Below the pieces are notes generated by a model. That model saw only the letters and a list, made by a program, of their open reading frames with translations. It ran no database searches and was not told the DNA's origin. DNA of 6,754 nucleotides, taken from NCBI GenBank assembly GCA_027492415.1, contig JAPUEV010000304.1, positions 1-6,754 on the forward strand, read 5' to 3'. The position numbers and the translations under genes are program-made. Below, one piece after another: positions 1 to 5,319 of the stretch. The stretch is from Ignavibacteria bacterium (lineage in GTDB: Bacteria; Bacteroidota; Ignavibacteria; Tepidaquicellales; OLB5). Numbering within the stretch: the stretch's first letter is position 1; every line of letters starts with the position of its first letter.

Positions 1-519
1 CAGCAGGTTCCATAATGATGTCGCTCCCCCGCTTGAATACAATCCGTTCTGGTCAGTCACCACTTTATCGCCTGCAAGAATAACATCCGGGTACATATGG
101 CTGAATTCACCGGCATACAGCCAGTGTGTTGAGCACTGCTTCCCTTTCATTAATCCGGTTGCTGCAAGCAGAAATGCGCCGATACACAGGCTTGCAACTT
201 CAGAGCCGTTCTTGTACTGGTCAATTATCCATGGAATGAAATTCTTATTTATTTCAACAGCGTTCTTCATATCACCGCTTAAAGCAGGTATGATGATAAG
301 ATCGGTTTTCTGTATCTCATCTATTAATTGATCCGTATGGATAGTGTACGAGCCATTGTTTAGACTAACATCCTTTTTTAATCCTGCAAGCTTAACATTA
401 AACATTGGCTCACGTCCTGAATCAATCAAAAATTTATTGGCTGCAGTGAACATATACTGCGGATCTGCAATACTGGTTAAAACAGCGCCTTCAGGCACTA
501 AGATCGTGATATTTTTCAT
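1..519 (-). CDS. GlxA-family transcriptional regulator, N-terminal DJ-1/PfpI-like domain (partial, C-terminus beyond window)
   Basis: The minus-strand frame is open from ATG at 519 to the window edge, giving 173 residues and no stop. The fold reads as a DJ-1/PfpI (class I glutamine amidotransferase-like) domain. It has an N-terminal strand (KNITILVPEGAV), a LIIIPAL strand near residues 74-80, and the nucleophile-elbow-like segment ASLCIGAFLLAATGL with Cys112. This is followed by STHW (130-133) and YSSGGATSLWNLL (161-173). These last motifs are typical of GlxA/FtrA-like regulators, in which this domain precedes an AraC-type DNA-binding domain. That C-terminal half would lie left of base 1 and cannot be seen, so a stand-alone DJ-1/PfpI protein is the alternative. 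In the known family the N-terminal domain is thought to sense a ligand rather than act as an amidase. The gene diverges from the plus-strand array, which makes it the obvious candidate local regulator (inference). Confidence 0.85.
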   Translation of the reverse strand, partial: MKNITILVPEGAVLTSIADPQYMFTAANKFLIDSGREPMFNVKLAGLKKDVSLNNGSYTIHTDQLIDEIQKTDLIIIPALSGDMKNAVEINKNFIPWIIDQYKNGSEVASLCIGAFLLAATGLMKGKQCSTHWLYAGEFSHMYPDVILAGDKVVTDQNGLYSSGGATSLWNLL

Positions 520-523
520 GATA

Positions 524-555
524 CAAAATTAACAGAATATTTTGTCGCAATCAAC
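524..555 (-). promoter_or_regulatory. Candidate promoter for the GlxA-type gene (Bacteroidota-like -7 box)
   Basis: On the minus strand TAATTTTG (531 to 524) fits the Bacteroidota -7 consensus TAnnTTTG. GTTG (555 to 552), 20 bases upstream, is a one-mismatch version of the -33 TTTG element. The -7 box ends only four bases before the ATG at 519, so transcription would begin at or next to the start codon and give a leaderless message. Such AT-rich matches occur by chance, so this is tentative. Confidence 0.35.
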
Positions 556-592
556 CCGTTAGATTGTCGTATTTACACTTTGAGAGATTGTC
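542..592 (+). repeat. Three short TTGTC direct repeats in the divergent region
   Basis: TTGTC occurs at 542-546, 564-568 and 588-592, start to start 22 and 24 bases apart. The last two copies are part of an identical 8-mer, AGATTGTC (561-568 and 585-592). The first two share TTGTCG. Spacing near two helical turns is what a regulator contacting successive major grooves on one face of the DNA would need, as AraC-type proteins do. The repeats lie between the two divergent starts. Function as an operator is inferred. Confidence 0.35.
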
Positions 593-614
593 AATTTCGC
601 GTATGTTTGTATGG

Positions 615-633
615 TAATTTTGACAAATCAAAA
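615..633 (+). promoter_or_regulatory. Candidate -7 box and overlapping inverted repeat upstream of the array
   Basis: TAATTTTG (615-622) matches the Bacteroidota -7 consensus TAnnTTTG and would give a leader of about 25-30 bases before the ATG at 655. No good TTTG -33 element lies at the usual 19-21 base spacing, which weakens the call. The inverted repeat TTTTGA (618-623) / TCAAAA (628-633), with a 4-base spacer, overlaps the box and could be a regulator site or a chance AT-rich match. Confidence 0.35.
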
Positions 634-654
634 TACTAATAATCAAAGTGAAAA

Positions 655-1068
655 ATGGAAATTTATAATATAAAAGAAGATATCGAAGTATTTTATGTAA
701 CTGCTGAAAAATTCCCTGATGGAATTGAAGATGCATACAATAAACTAAATTCATTGATTGATAATGCCGGTGATAGAATGTTTTTTGGTATTTCTTACCC
801 TGATGAAAATGGCAATATTATATACAAAGCCGCTGCTCGAAAATTATTCCCTGGCGAAAGTAATAAAAATTTACCTGCATTTATTATAAAAAAAGGTGAT
901 TTCATTTCAGTCACAATAAAAAACTGGAAAGATAATGTATCACAGATCTCTTTGGTTTTCAGGGAATTACTTAGTGATAGCAGAATCGATAAGAACGGAT
1001 ATTGTCTTGAAATGTATGTAAATGATAATGATGTAATATGTATGGTTCCTTTAGAACCCGCACAATAA
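655..1068 (+). CDS. Stand-alone GyrI-like / AraC effector-binding domain protein
   Basis: This 137-residue protein consists only of the GyrI-like small-molecule-binding fold (AraC_E_bind/SOUL-type superfamily). Recognisable segments are EVFYVTAEKFPDGI (11-24), FGISYPDENGNIIYKAAA (44-61), a central IKKGDFISVTIKNW stretch (78-91), and the C-terminal strands CLEMYVNDNDVICMVPL (117-133). In multidomain relatives this fold senses ligands for an HTH regulator. Here there is no DNA-binding part, so it may bind a small molecule or a protein on its own. The length and ending are normal for the stand-alone subfamily seen in Bacteroidota, often labelled 'transcriptional regulator' without an HTH. It is the first gene of the plus-strand array, 28 bases before the next. 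The ATG is preceded by an A-rich stretch and no Shine-Dalgarno sequence. Confidence 0.8.
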   Translation: MEIYNIKEDIEVFYVTAEKFPDGIEDAYNKLNSLIDNAGDRMFFGISYPDENGNIIYKAAARKLFPGESNKNLPAFIIKKGDFISVTIKNWKDNVSQISLVFRELLSDSRIDKNGYCLEMYVNDNDVICMVPLEPAQ

Positions 1069-1096
1069 ACAGAATGTTTAAATTATTAAAATCAAA

Positions 1097-1405
1097 ATGG
1101 TAACCGCAGAAACTTTTAAAGAAATTGCGCTTTCGCTTCCCGGTGCGCTGGAAGCACCTCATTTTGAGAAAACATCATTCAGAAGCAATAAAAGGATATT
1201 TGCCACGCTTGATGATAAAAATCAAATTGCATGCCTTAAGCTAAACCCGGTTGACCAGAATGTATTTGCATTGATAAATAAGTCATCTGTATACCCGGTT
1301 CAGAATAAATGGGGCTTACAGGGCTGGACAAACTTTGACCTTACCAAGATAAAAAAAAGCACTATAATAGATGCGCTTACCACGGCATATTATAATTCAA
1401 TTTAA
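1097..1405 (+). CDS. MmcQ/YjbR family protein
   Basis: The 102-residue protein matches the MmcQ/YjbR fold over its full length. It has the N-terminal helix with the ALSLPGALEAPHF motif (11-23), F28 and the KRIFATLD strand (32-39), a KLNP turn (48-51), a Y-P-V-Q-N-KWGLQGW segment (66-77), and the final helix IDALTTAYYNSI. Members are small cytoplasmic proteins with a CyaY-like alpha/beta fold. They are often annotated as DNA-binding, but their biochemical role is not settled. The family is commonly found beside glyoxalase-fold and DinB genes, as here. The start ATG lies in an A/T-rich leader without a clear ribosome-binding site. Confidence 0.85.
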   Translation: MVTAETFKEIALSLPGALEAPHFEKTSFRSNKRIFATLDDKNQIACLKLNPVDQNVFALINKSSVYPVQNKWGLQGWTNFDLTKIKKSTIIDALTTAYYNSI

Positions 1406-1433
1406 CATCATAAAACTTAACAGATAACAAGCA

Positions 1434-1811
1434 ATGTCAACAAAAATATTCGTAAATCTGGCTGTTAAAGATCTTAACAGGTCAATGGAATTCTTCAAAG
1501 CGATAGGATATTCTTTCAATACTCAGTTCACCGATGAAACTGCTGCATGTATGGTAATATCCGATGATATTTATGCAATGCTTCTGACAGAAGATAAATT
1601 TAAGCAATTCACCCCAAAGGCAGTTGCGGATGCCACCAAAACTACTGAAGTAATGACGTGTCTATCAGCAGACAGCAAAGAAAAAGTGAACGAGCTGGTT
1701 GATAAAGCTATTAAAGCCGGGGCAACAGAATTAAAAGAACCCCAGGATCATGGATTTATGTTTTATAGAAGCTTTAACGATCCTGACGGTCACATTTGGG
1801 AAATTATGTAG
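1434..1811 (+). CDS. VOC (glyoxalase/bleomycin-resistance fold) protein, probably truncated at the C-terminus
   Basis: The 125-residue product has the two beta-alpha-beta-beta-beta halves of a VOC protein. The first half begins KIFVNLAVKDLNRSMEFFKAIGY (residues 4-26, split by the helix start near D13). The second has VNELVDKAIKAGA (about 85-97) and ends in NDPDGHIWEIM, where E123 is at the usual metal-ligand position. The reading frame stops at TAG (1809-1811), the only TAG among the stop codons visible in the window. It then continues in frame with eight codons, MDESQIQK, before TAA at 1836-1838. Relatives of this subfamily usually run on after the E-I/V-M/F stretch with an aromatic residue, then MDP/MDE and a short polar tail. 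The TAG therefore probably replaced an aromatic codon such as TGG. The core metal site is upstream, so the shortened protein may still fold. Its substrate is unknown. Confidence 0.85.
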   Translation: MSTKIFVNLAVKDLNRSMEFFKAIGYSFNTQFTDETAACMVISDDIYAMLLTEDKFKQFTPKAVADATKTTEVMTCLSADSKEKVNELVDKAIKAGATELKEPQDHGFMFYRSFNDPDGHIWEIM

Positions 1812-1838
1812 ATGGATGAAAGCCAGATCCAGAAATAA
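1812..1838 (+). other. In-frame C-terminal remnant (MDESQIQK) after the TAG of the first VOC gene
   Basis: These eight codons plus TAA directly follow TAG 1809-1811 in the same frame and resemble the normal family C-terminus. They also help explain why the gap to the next gene (1812-1892, 81 bases) is the largest inside the array. Without the TAG the gap would be 54 bases. They would be translated only by stop readthrough or if the TAG is a sequencing error. The rest of the gap (1839-1892) is A/T-rich with no hairpin or clear promoter seen. Confidence 0.6.
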
Positions 1839-1892
1839 AAGAAAATTTAATTAAGAAAGAATAAATATTTAAAAACCAAAATTATAATAAAA

Positions 1893-2306
1893 ATGAAAAA
1901 AATGAATCCGGTAGTACATTTTGAAATGCCTGCTGTTGACAGAGACAGAATGATAGATTTTTATTCAAATGTTTTTGGCTGGAGCGCACAGAAACTTGGA
2001 CCTGAAATGGGTAACTATACAATAGTAAAAACATCTGAAACAGATGAAAAGGGTTTCCCTAAGAATCCCGGCATAATCAACGGCGGCCTATTTCCTAAAA
2101 CCGATGACAACCAGTATCCCTCTATAGTTATTGCTGTAGATGATATCCGCGAAGCTATGAGTGATGTTGAAAAAGCAGGCGGCAAAATCCTGGGTGGTTC
2201 ATATAAAGCCGGTGAGCCTGATGATATTCCGGGTGTGGGTCTTTACTGTGCTATCATTGATAGCGAAGGCAACAGGGTCGGTGTGCTGCAGCCAAAAGGG
2301 ATGTAA
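1893..2306 (+). CDS. VOC family protein, COG3324-like (glyoxalase-related)
   Basis: The 137-residue protein resembles the COG3324 group of predicted glyoxalase-related proteins. It starts MNPVVHFEMPAVDRDR, with H9 at the usual first metal-ligand position, followed by FYSNVFGW (23-30). Further on are the loop PGIINGGLFPK (58-68), the strand SIVIAVDD (76-83), a helix with VEKAGGKILG, and an ending DSEGNRVGVLQP (123-134). The canonical glutamate of metal-dependent glyoxalase I would fall at G130, so glyoxalase I chemistry is unlikely from this chain alone. Relatives are mostly uncharacterised and form dimers. ATG at 1893 and ATG at 1902 (three codons later) are both possible starts, and the upstream sequence is A-rich without a Shine-Dalgarno motif to decide between them. 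Confidence 0.85.
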   Translation: MKKMNPVVHFEMPAVDRDRMIDFYSNVFGWSAQKLGPEMGNYTIVKTSETDEKGFPKNPGIINGGLFPKTDDNQYPSIVIAVDDIREAMSDVEKAGGKILGGSYKAGEPDDIPGVGLYCAIIDSEGNRVGVLQPKGM

Positions 2307-2336
2307 TAATTTTATTAATCTTTAATTTAATTAATA

Positions 2337-2750
2337 ATGGATAATCAGTTAAACGTATATTTAACTTTCAGCGGCAATGCTAAAGAAGCCATGACATTTT
2401 ACAGGGATATCCTGGGCGGTAAGCTTGAAATAATGAAAGTTTCCGATACTCCTGCAAAAGACAGGTGTCCTGAGGGTATGCAGGACCAGGTAATGCATTC
2501 ATCATTAACGAACGGTAATTTAGTTCTGTTTGCAACTGATATGGTTGCCGGTGATAAGCTTACTGAAGGAAACGGCATCTCGCTAAGCCTAACCTGTTCC
2601 ACAGAAGATGATATAAACACAATTTACAATAAGCTCTCCGAAGGCGGCGTTCAGATTCATCCCGTGAAAAAAGAGTTCTGGGGCGGAATGTTCGGCGTAC
2701 TTAAGGATAAATTCGGCAAAGTATGGATGTTAAACTGCCCAATCAAATAA
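2337..2750 (+). CDS. PhnB-like VOC protein
   Basis: The 137-residue sequence matches the PhnB-type VOC group (COG2764). It has LNVYLTFSGNAKEAMTFY (5-22) followed by ILGGKLE (25-31). Next come the VMHSSLTNGNLVLFATDM block (52-69), the SLSLTCSTEDDINTIYNKL segment, and the terminal VLKDKFGKVWML strand. H54 in VMHSSL is the conserved histidine of the first half. The family name comes from a gene near phosphonate-use operons, but most PhnB-like proteins, including this one, have no known substrate and nothing here points to phosphonates. It is followed after only three bases by the DinB-like gene, so the two are almost certainly co-transcribed and probably translationally coupled. It is only distantly similar to the VOC protein at 4251, sharing the LKDKFG motif. 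Confidence 0.85.
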   Translation: MDNQLNVYLTFSGNAKEAMTFYRDILGGKLEIMKVSDTPAKDRCPEGMQDQVMHSSLTNGNLVLFATDMVAGDKLTEGNGISLSLTCSTEDDINTIYNKLSEGGVQIHPVKKEFWGGMFGVLKDKFGKVWMLNCPIK

Positions 2751-2753
2751 AAC

Positions 2754-3260
2754 ATGTTAATAGATATAATCACAGAATTCGAAGCATCACAAAGTGAGCT
2801 GGTAGCAGCATTGAATGGCTTTACTGAAAATAACTTTAACGTGATACCGTTTGAAGGCAGCTGGTCAGCGGCACAGGTTGCCGAACATTTACTTAAAGCA
2901 AATTCAGGTACTGTATTAAATTTACAGGGGAATACAAAGGAATCAGACCGCGAAGCGTCAGAGAAAGTTGAAGTAATTAATAAGATCTTCCTGGATTTTA
3001 CTTCTAAAATGCAGTCACCTGATCAGATCCTTCCTTCAACTGAGCCAAAAGAACAGGAAGAAATGATTACAATGCACATAAGGACAGGTGATAAATTAAG
3101 AAAAATTATCACAGATGAGGATCTAACAGCTATTTGCACTGATTTTGAGCTACCCGGTTTAGGCAATTTATCCAGGTATGAATGGATATGCTTTGTTATT
3201 GCGCATACAAAAAGACATACACACCAGTTAAATAATATACTGAGCGTTCTGAATAAATAA
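2754..3260 (+). CDS. DinB-like (DinB_2) metal-binding four-helix-bundle protein
   Basis: The 168-residue protein fits the DinB/YfiT-like superfamily. It is all-helical, with GSWSAAQVAEHLLKAN (35-50) supplying H45 and the C-terminal HTKRHTHQL segment supplying H151 and H155. These three histidines form the expected metal-binding triad. The superfamily includes thiol-dependent transferases and hydrolases that use glutathione substitutes such as bacillithiol or mycothiol, but most members are uncharacterised and this sequence does not show the thiol. It is unrelated to DNA polymerase IV despite the name. The ATG lies three bases after the preceding VOC stop, and the next gene starts 11 bases after its stop, so it sits mid-operon. 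Confidence 0.85.
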   Translation: MLIDIITEFEASQSELVAALNGFTENNFNVIPFEGSWSAAQVAEHLLKANSGTVLNLQGNTKESDREASEKVEVINKIFLDFTSKMQSPDQILPSTEPKEQEEMITMHIRTGDKLRKIITDEDLTAICTDFELPGLGNLSRYEWICFVIAHTKRHTHQLNNILSVLNK

Positions 3261-3271
3261 TTATTTAAATT

Positions 3272-3655
3272 ATGTCTGATAAAGAAACAGTAGCTGCTTA
3301 TATGGCTAAGCTTAAGCACCCGCTTATAGCTGAAATTGAAGCAGTAAGGAAAATTATTAAAGGCTCTGATAAAAGAATTTCTGAACGGATAAAATGGAAT
3401 GCGCCAAGCTACTATTATATTCAAGATATGGTAACCTTCAACCACAGGAACCACAAGGCAGTACACCTGGTCTTCCACCATCCTGAAATTGTGAATATCA
3501 GGTCAGCACTTCTGCTTGGTGAATATAAAGACAGGCGAATGACATACTTTAAGGATATGAAAGAAGTAAAAGCGAATAAAAAAGAGCTGGAACGTATTAT
3601 GACTTCGCTTGTTAAAAAGATAGAAAAATTAAATAAAAGTAAAATTAAGAATTGA
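3272..3655 (+). CDS. DUF1801 domain protein (first of two)
   Basis: The 127-residue protein belongs to the DUF1801 (YdhG-like) group. It has an N-terminal helical part with LIAEIEAVRKII (18-29), the signature ERIKWNAPSYYY (38-49), the VTFNHRNHKAVHLVFHH strand pair (54-70), and a late basic helix. It has an unusually lysine-rich tail (KKIEKLNKSKIKN). The fold is small alpha/beta with no proven enzyme activity; some Bacillus relatives have been described as iron chaperones, which cannot be assumed here. Its stop TGA (3653-3655) overlaps the TTG start of the next gene by two bases. It is the only gene in the array ending in TGA. Confidence 0.85.
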   Translation: MSDKETVAAYMAKLKHPLIAEIEAVRKIIKGSDKRISERIKWNAPSYYYIQDMVTFNHRNHKAVHLVFHHPEIVNIRSALLLGEYKDRRMTYFKDMKEVKANKKELERIMTSLVKKIEKLNKSKIKN

Positions 3656-4224
3656 GAATATTAAGATTACAAGTACAGCTATCAGTTGATGGTTATAATG
3701 CAGGTGAAGAAGGCCAGCTTGACTGGATGACCTGGAAATGGGATGATAAGCTTGTAGAATATACAGGAAAGATAACCGATCCTGTTGATACAATACTTCT
3801 TGGCAGAAATATGACTGATGGGTTTGTAAATCACTGGGCAAAAGTTGCATCCGATCCGGGTAATCTGGAGTATGAAGCAGGCAAAAAATTCACAGATACA
3901 CCTAAAGTAGTATTTTCAAAAACACTTAAAGAATCAATATGGCCAAATACTGTAATAGCTAATGGGAACCTAAAGGATGAAGTAAACAAGCTTAAAAATT
4001 CCCCGGGTGGTGATATAATTGTATATGGCGGCAGTGGGTTTGTTTCTAACCTTATTAAAGAAGGATTAATTGATGAATATCAACTTTATATAAATCCAGT
4101 GATATTGGGTAAAGGAAAGCAGATCTTCAATAAACTTGCGTCTAAGCAGGAATTACTCCTTATAAAATCAACACAATTTGAGTGCGGAATTACAGTATTG
4201 CATTACGAATTAAAAAATAATTAA
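3652..4224 (+). CDS. Dihydrofolate reductase-family (RibD C-terminal-like) reductase
   Basis: The 190-residue protein has the RibD_C/DHFR-like fold over its full length. It starts with the strand LRLQVQLSVDGYNAG (4-18), then DWMTW (24-28) and VDTILLGRNMTDGF (45-58). These are followed by KVVFSKTL, the nucleotide-binding DIIVYGGSGFVSNLI (121-135), and DEYQLYINPVILGKGKQIF (141-159). Relatives bind NADPH, but most of this stand-alone subfamily has no assigned substrate, and it should not be read as folate DHFR. The start is TTG at 3652. An in-frame stop lies at 3646-3648 and no ATG occurs until about codon 26, inside the conserved core. The family's normal N-terminal strand begins exactly after this TTG. 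The overlap with the DUF1801 stop suggests coupled translation. Confidence 0.85.
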   Translation: MRILRLQVQLSVDGYNAGEEGQLDWMTWKWDDKLVEYTGKITDPVDTILLGRNMTDGFVNHWAKVASDPGNLEYEAGKKFTDTPKVVFSKTLKESIWPNTVIANGNLKDEVNKLKNSPGGDIIVYGGSGFVSNLIKEGLIDEYQLYINPVILGKGKQIFNKLASKQELLLIKSTQFECGITVLHYELKNN

Positions 4225-4239
4225 TAAATAAAATAATTT

Positions 4240-4244
4240 AGGAG
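4240..4244 (+). promoter_or_regulatory. Strong Shine-Dalgarno site AGGAG
   Basis: AGGAG ends six bases before the ATG at 4251. Most other starts in this array have only A/T-rich leaders, so this is the clearest ribosome-binding site in the window and fixes the start of the COG3865-like gene. Confidence 0.75.
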
Positions 4245-4250
4245 CAGCTT

Positions 4251-4709
4251 ATGAGTAAAATAACACCATTCCTATGGTTTGATAACAATCTTGAAGAAGC
4301 AGTAAATTTTTACACATCTGTTTTCAAAAACGCAAAGATATTAAATGCCAGTAAAACCCCTGACGGCAAGTACATGGTAGCAACATTTGAGCTTGAAGGC
4401 CAGAGATTCAGCGGAATGAACGCCGGGCCAACTTTCAAATTTAACGAAGCAGTTTCATTTTTTGTTAATTGCGAAGACCAGGCTGAAGTTGATTACTTCT
4501 GGGATAAATTGACCTCCGACGGAGGCTCTGAATCACAGTGCGGATGGCTTAAAGATAAATTCGGCTTATCCTGGCAGATCATCCCAAAACAGCTGATGGA
4601 GCTTATGGGTGATAAAGATCCGGATAAATCAAAAAGAGTATGGGAAGCAATGCTGAAGATGAAAAAAATAATCATTAAGGATCTTGAGGATGCCTCTAAA
4701 GGTAAATAA
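4251..4709 (+). CDS. VOC protein of the COG3865 / '3-demethylubiquinone-9 3-methyltransferase' (PF06983) type
   Basis: The 152-residue protein follows the COG3865 pattern closely. It opens KITPFLWFDNNLEEAVNFY (3-21), then has VFKNAKIL (24-31), FELEGQRFSGMNAGP (46-60), FKFNEAVSFFV (62-72) and CEDQAEVDYFWDKL (74-87). It closes with QCGWLKDKFGLSWQIIP (96-112) and the C-terminal helix AMLKMKKI (133-140). The methyltransferase name attached to this family is historical. The fold is glyoxalase-like with no methyltransferase motif, and the function is unknown. It has the strongest ribosome-binding site of the array, 26 bases after the reductase stop. Its last 20 bases overlap the start of the small HhH gene in another frame. 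Confidence 0.85.
   Translation: MSKITPFLWFDNNLEEAVNFYTSVFKNAKILNASKTPDGKYMVATFELEGQRFSGMNAGPTFKFNEAVSFFVNCEDQAEVDYFWDKLTSDGGSESQCGWLKDKFGLSWQIIPKQLMELMGDKDPDKSKRVWEAMLKMKKIIIKDLEDASKGK
4677..4681 (+). promoter_or_regulatory. Ribosome-binding site AAGGA for the small HhH gene, inside the preceding gene
   Basis: AAGGA lies eight bases before ATG 4690, within the 3' end of the VOC gene. It supports ATG 4690 over the TTG at 4684, which would be only two bases from the motif. Confidence 0.5.
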
Positions 4710-4902
4710 AATTGCAGATCTTAAAATCAGCAGTCCCGCTCACAGAGCTTTAGCAGATGCGGGGATTTCATCTTTAAAAAAGCTTTCAAAGCTTTCTGAA
4801 GCAGAAGTATTAGCTCTGCACGGTATAGGCAAAACTGCAATACCGGTTCTCAAAAGCGCTTTAAAATTAGCCGGGTTATCATTTGCCGGTAAAACCAAAT
4901 AA
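4690..4902 (+). CDS. Small helix-hairpin-helix / RNA polymerase alpha-CTD-like protein
   Basis: This 70-residue protein is built like the C-terminal domain of RpoA. It has LKISSPAHRALADAGI (11-26), SLKKLSKLSEAEVLALHGIG (28-47) and a final helix AIPVLKSALKLAGLSF (50-65). The ALHGIGKTAI turn is a helix-hairpin-helix motif of the kind that binds DNA backbone. Stand-alone proteins of this type are common near DUF1801, VOC and SRPBCC genes in Bacteroidota and other bacteria, but their role is not established. The chosen ATG at 4690 overlaps the upstream gene by 20 bases and has AAGGA at a good distance. TTG at 4684 is possible but less likely. A start downstream of the overlap would need a rare ATT codon at 4711. 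The stop is nine bases before the next gene. Confidence 0.8.
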   Translation: MPLKVNKIADLKISSPAHRALADAGISSLKKLSKLSEAEVLALHGIGKTAIPVLKSALKLAGLSFAGKTK

Positions 4903-4911
4903 AATTAATAA

Positions 4912-5307
4912 ATGCCAAAGCCTGCTGTTTCAGTTGAAGAATATCTTAAGTCACTGCCTGACGAAGTAAACAGGTCATTAAGCAATGTCAGGAAAGCAAT
5001 ACGATCTGCGGCACCCGATGCCGTTGAGTCGATTAGTTACCGGGTACCGTTTTACAGGCTGAACGGCCACCTGGCAGCAATTGTATCACACAAAAGCCAC
5101 AACAGCTTTGTAACTATGAGCCATGATGTCATTAAGCTCTTTAAAGATGAGCTTAAACAATACAAGGTCTCAGGTACAACTATACATTTCCCACCTGATA
5201 AGGCATTACCACGGTCATTAGTGGAAAGTATCATTAAAGCCAGGGTGAAGGAGAATCAGGAACGGGAATCAAAATCAAAAACGAAAATAAAATCTATAAA
5301 ATCATAA
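4912..5307 (+). CDS. DUF1801 (YdhG-like) domain protein (second of two)
   Basis: The 131-residue protein shows the DUF1801 signature better than its paralogue at 3272. It has VEEYLKSLPDEV (8-19), the LSNVRKAIRSAAPDAVESISYRVPFY run (about 23-48, with ISYRVPFY the core), and NGHLAAIVSHKSHNSFV (51-67). It closes with the TIHFPPDKALPRSLVESIIKARV segment (about 90-112). It ends in a lysine/serine-rich tail (SKSKTKIKSIKS), likely disordered. The molecular role is unknown; an iron-chaperone role was proposed for Bacillus relatives and is only a possibility here. The two DUF1801 proteins in this window differ strongly in sequence, so they are not a recent duplication. The spacing on both sides is short (9 and 12 bases). 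Confidence 0.88.
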   Translation: MPKPAVSVEEYLKSLPDEVNRSLSNVRKAIRSAAPDAVESISYRVPFYRLNGHLAAIVSHKSHNSFVTMSHDVIKLFKDELKQYKVSGTTIHFPPDKALPRSLVESIIKARVKENQERESKSKTKIKSIKS

Positions 5308-5319
5308 AATAAAAAAATT

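Noticed and set aside
344..532. 62-codon plus-strand frame opposite the GlxA-type gene
   Set aside because: The minus-strand frame here has clear DJ-1/PfpI-like motifs, so the plus-strand frame is its shadow.
551..754. 67-codon minus-strand frame over the divergent region
   Set aside because: It overlaps the start of the GyrI-like gene and the candidate promoters and has a low-complexity aromatic-rich translation with no recognisable domain.
3023..3481. 152-codon minus-strand open frame across the DinB-like and DUF1801 genes
   Set aside because: It lies antisense to two well-recognised genes, spans their junction, and its Cys/Phe/Ile-rich translation resembles no family, so it is a shadow frame.
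1434..4709. Tandem duplication of VOC genes
   Set aside because: The four VOC proteins belong to different subtypes (a generic VOC, COG3324-like, PhnB-like and COG3865-like) and share only short fold motifs, so recent duplication is not supported.
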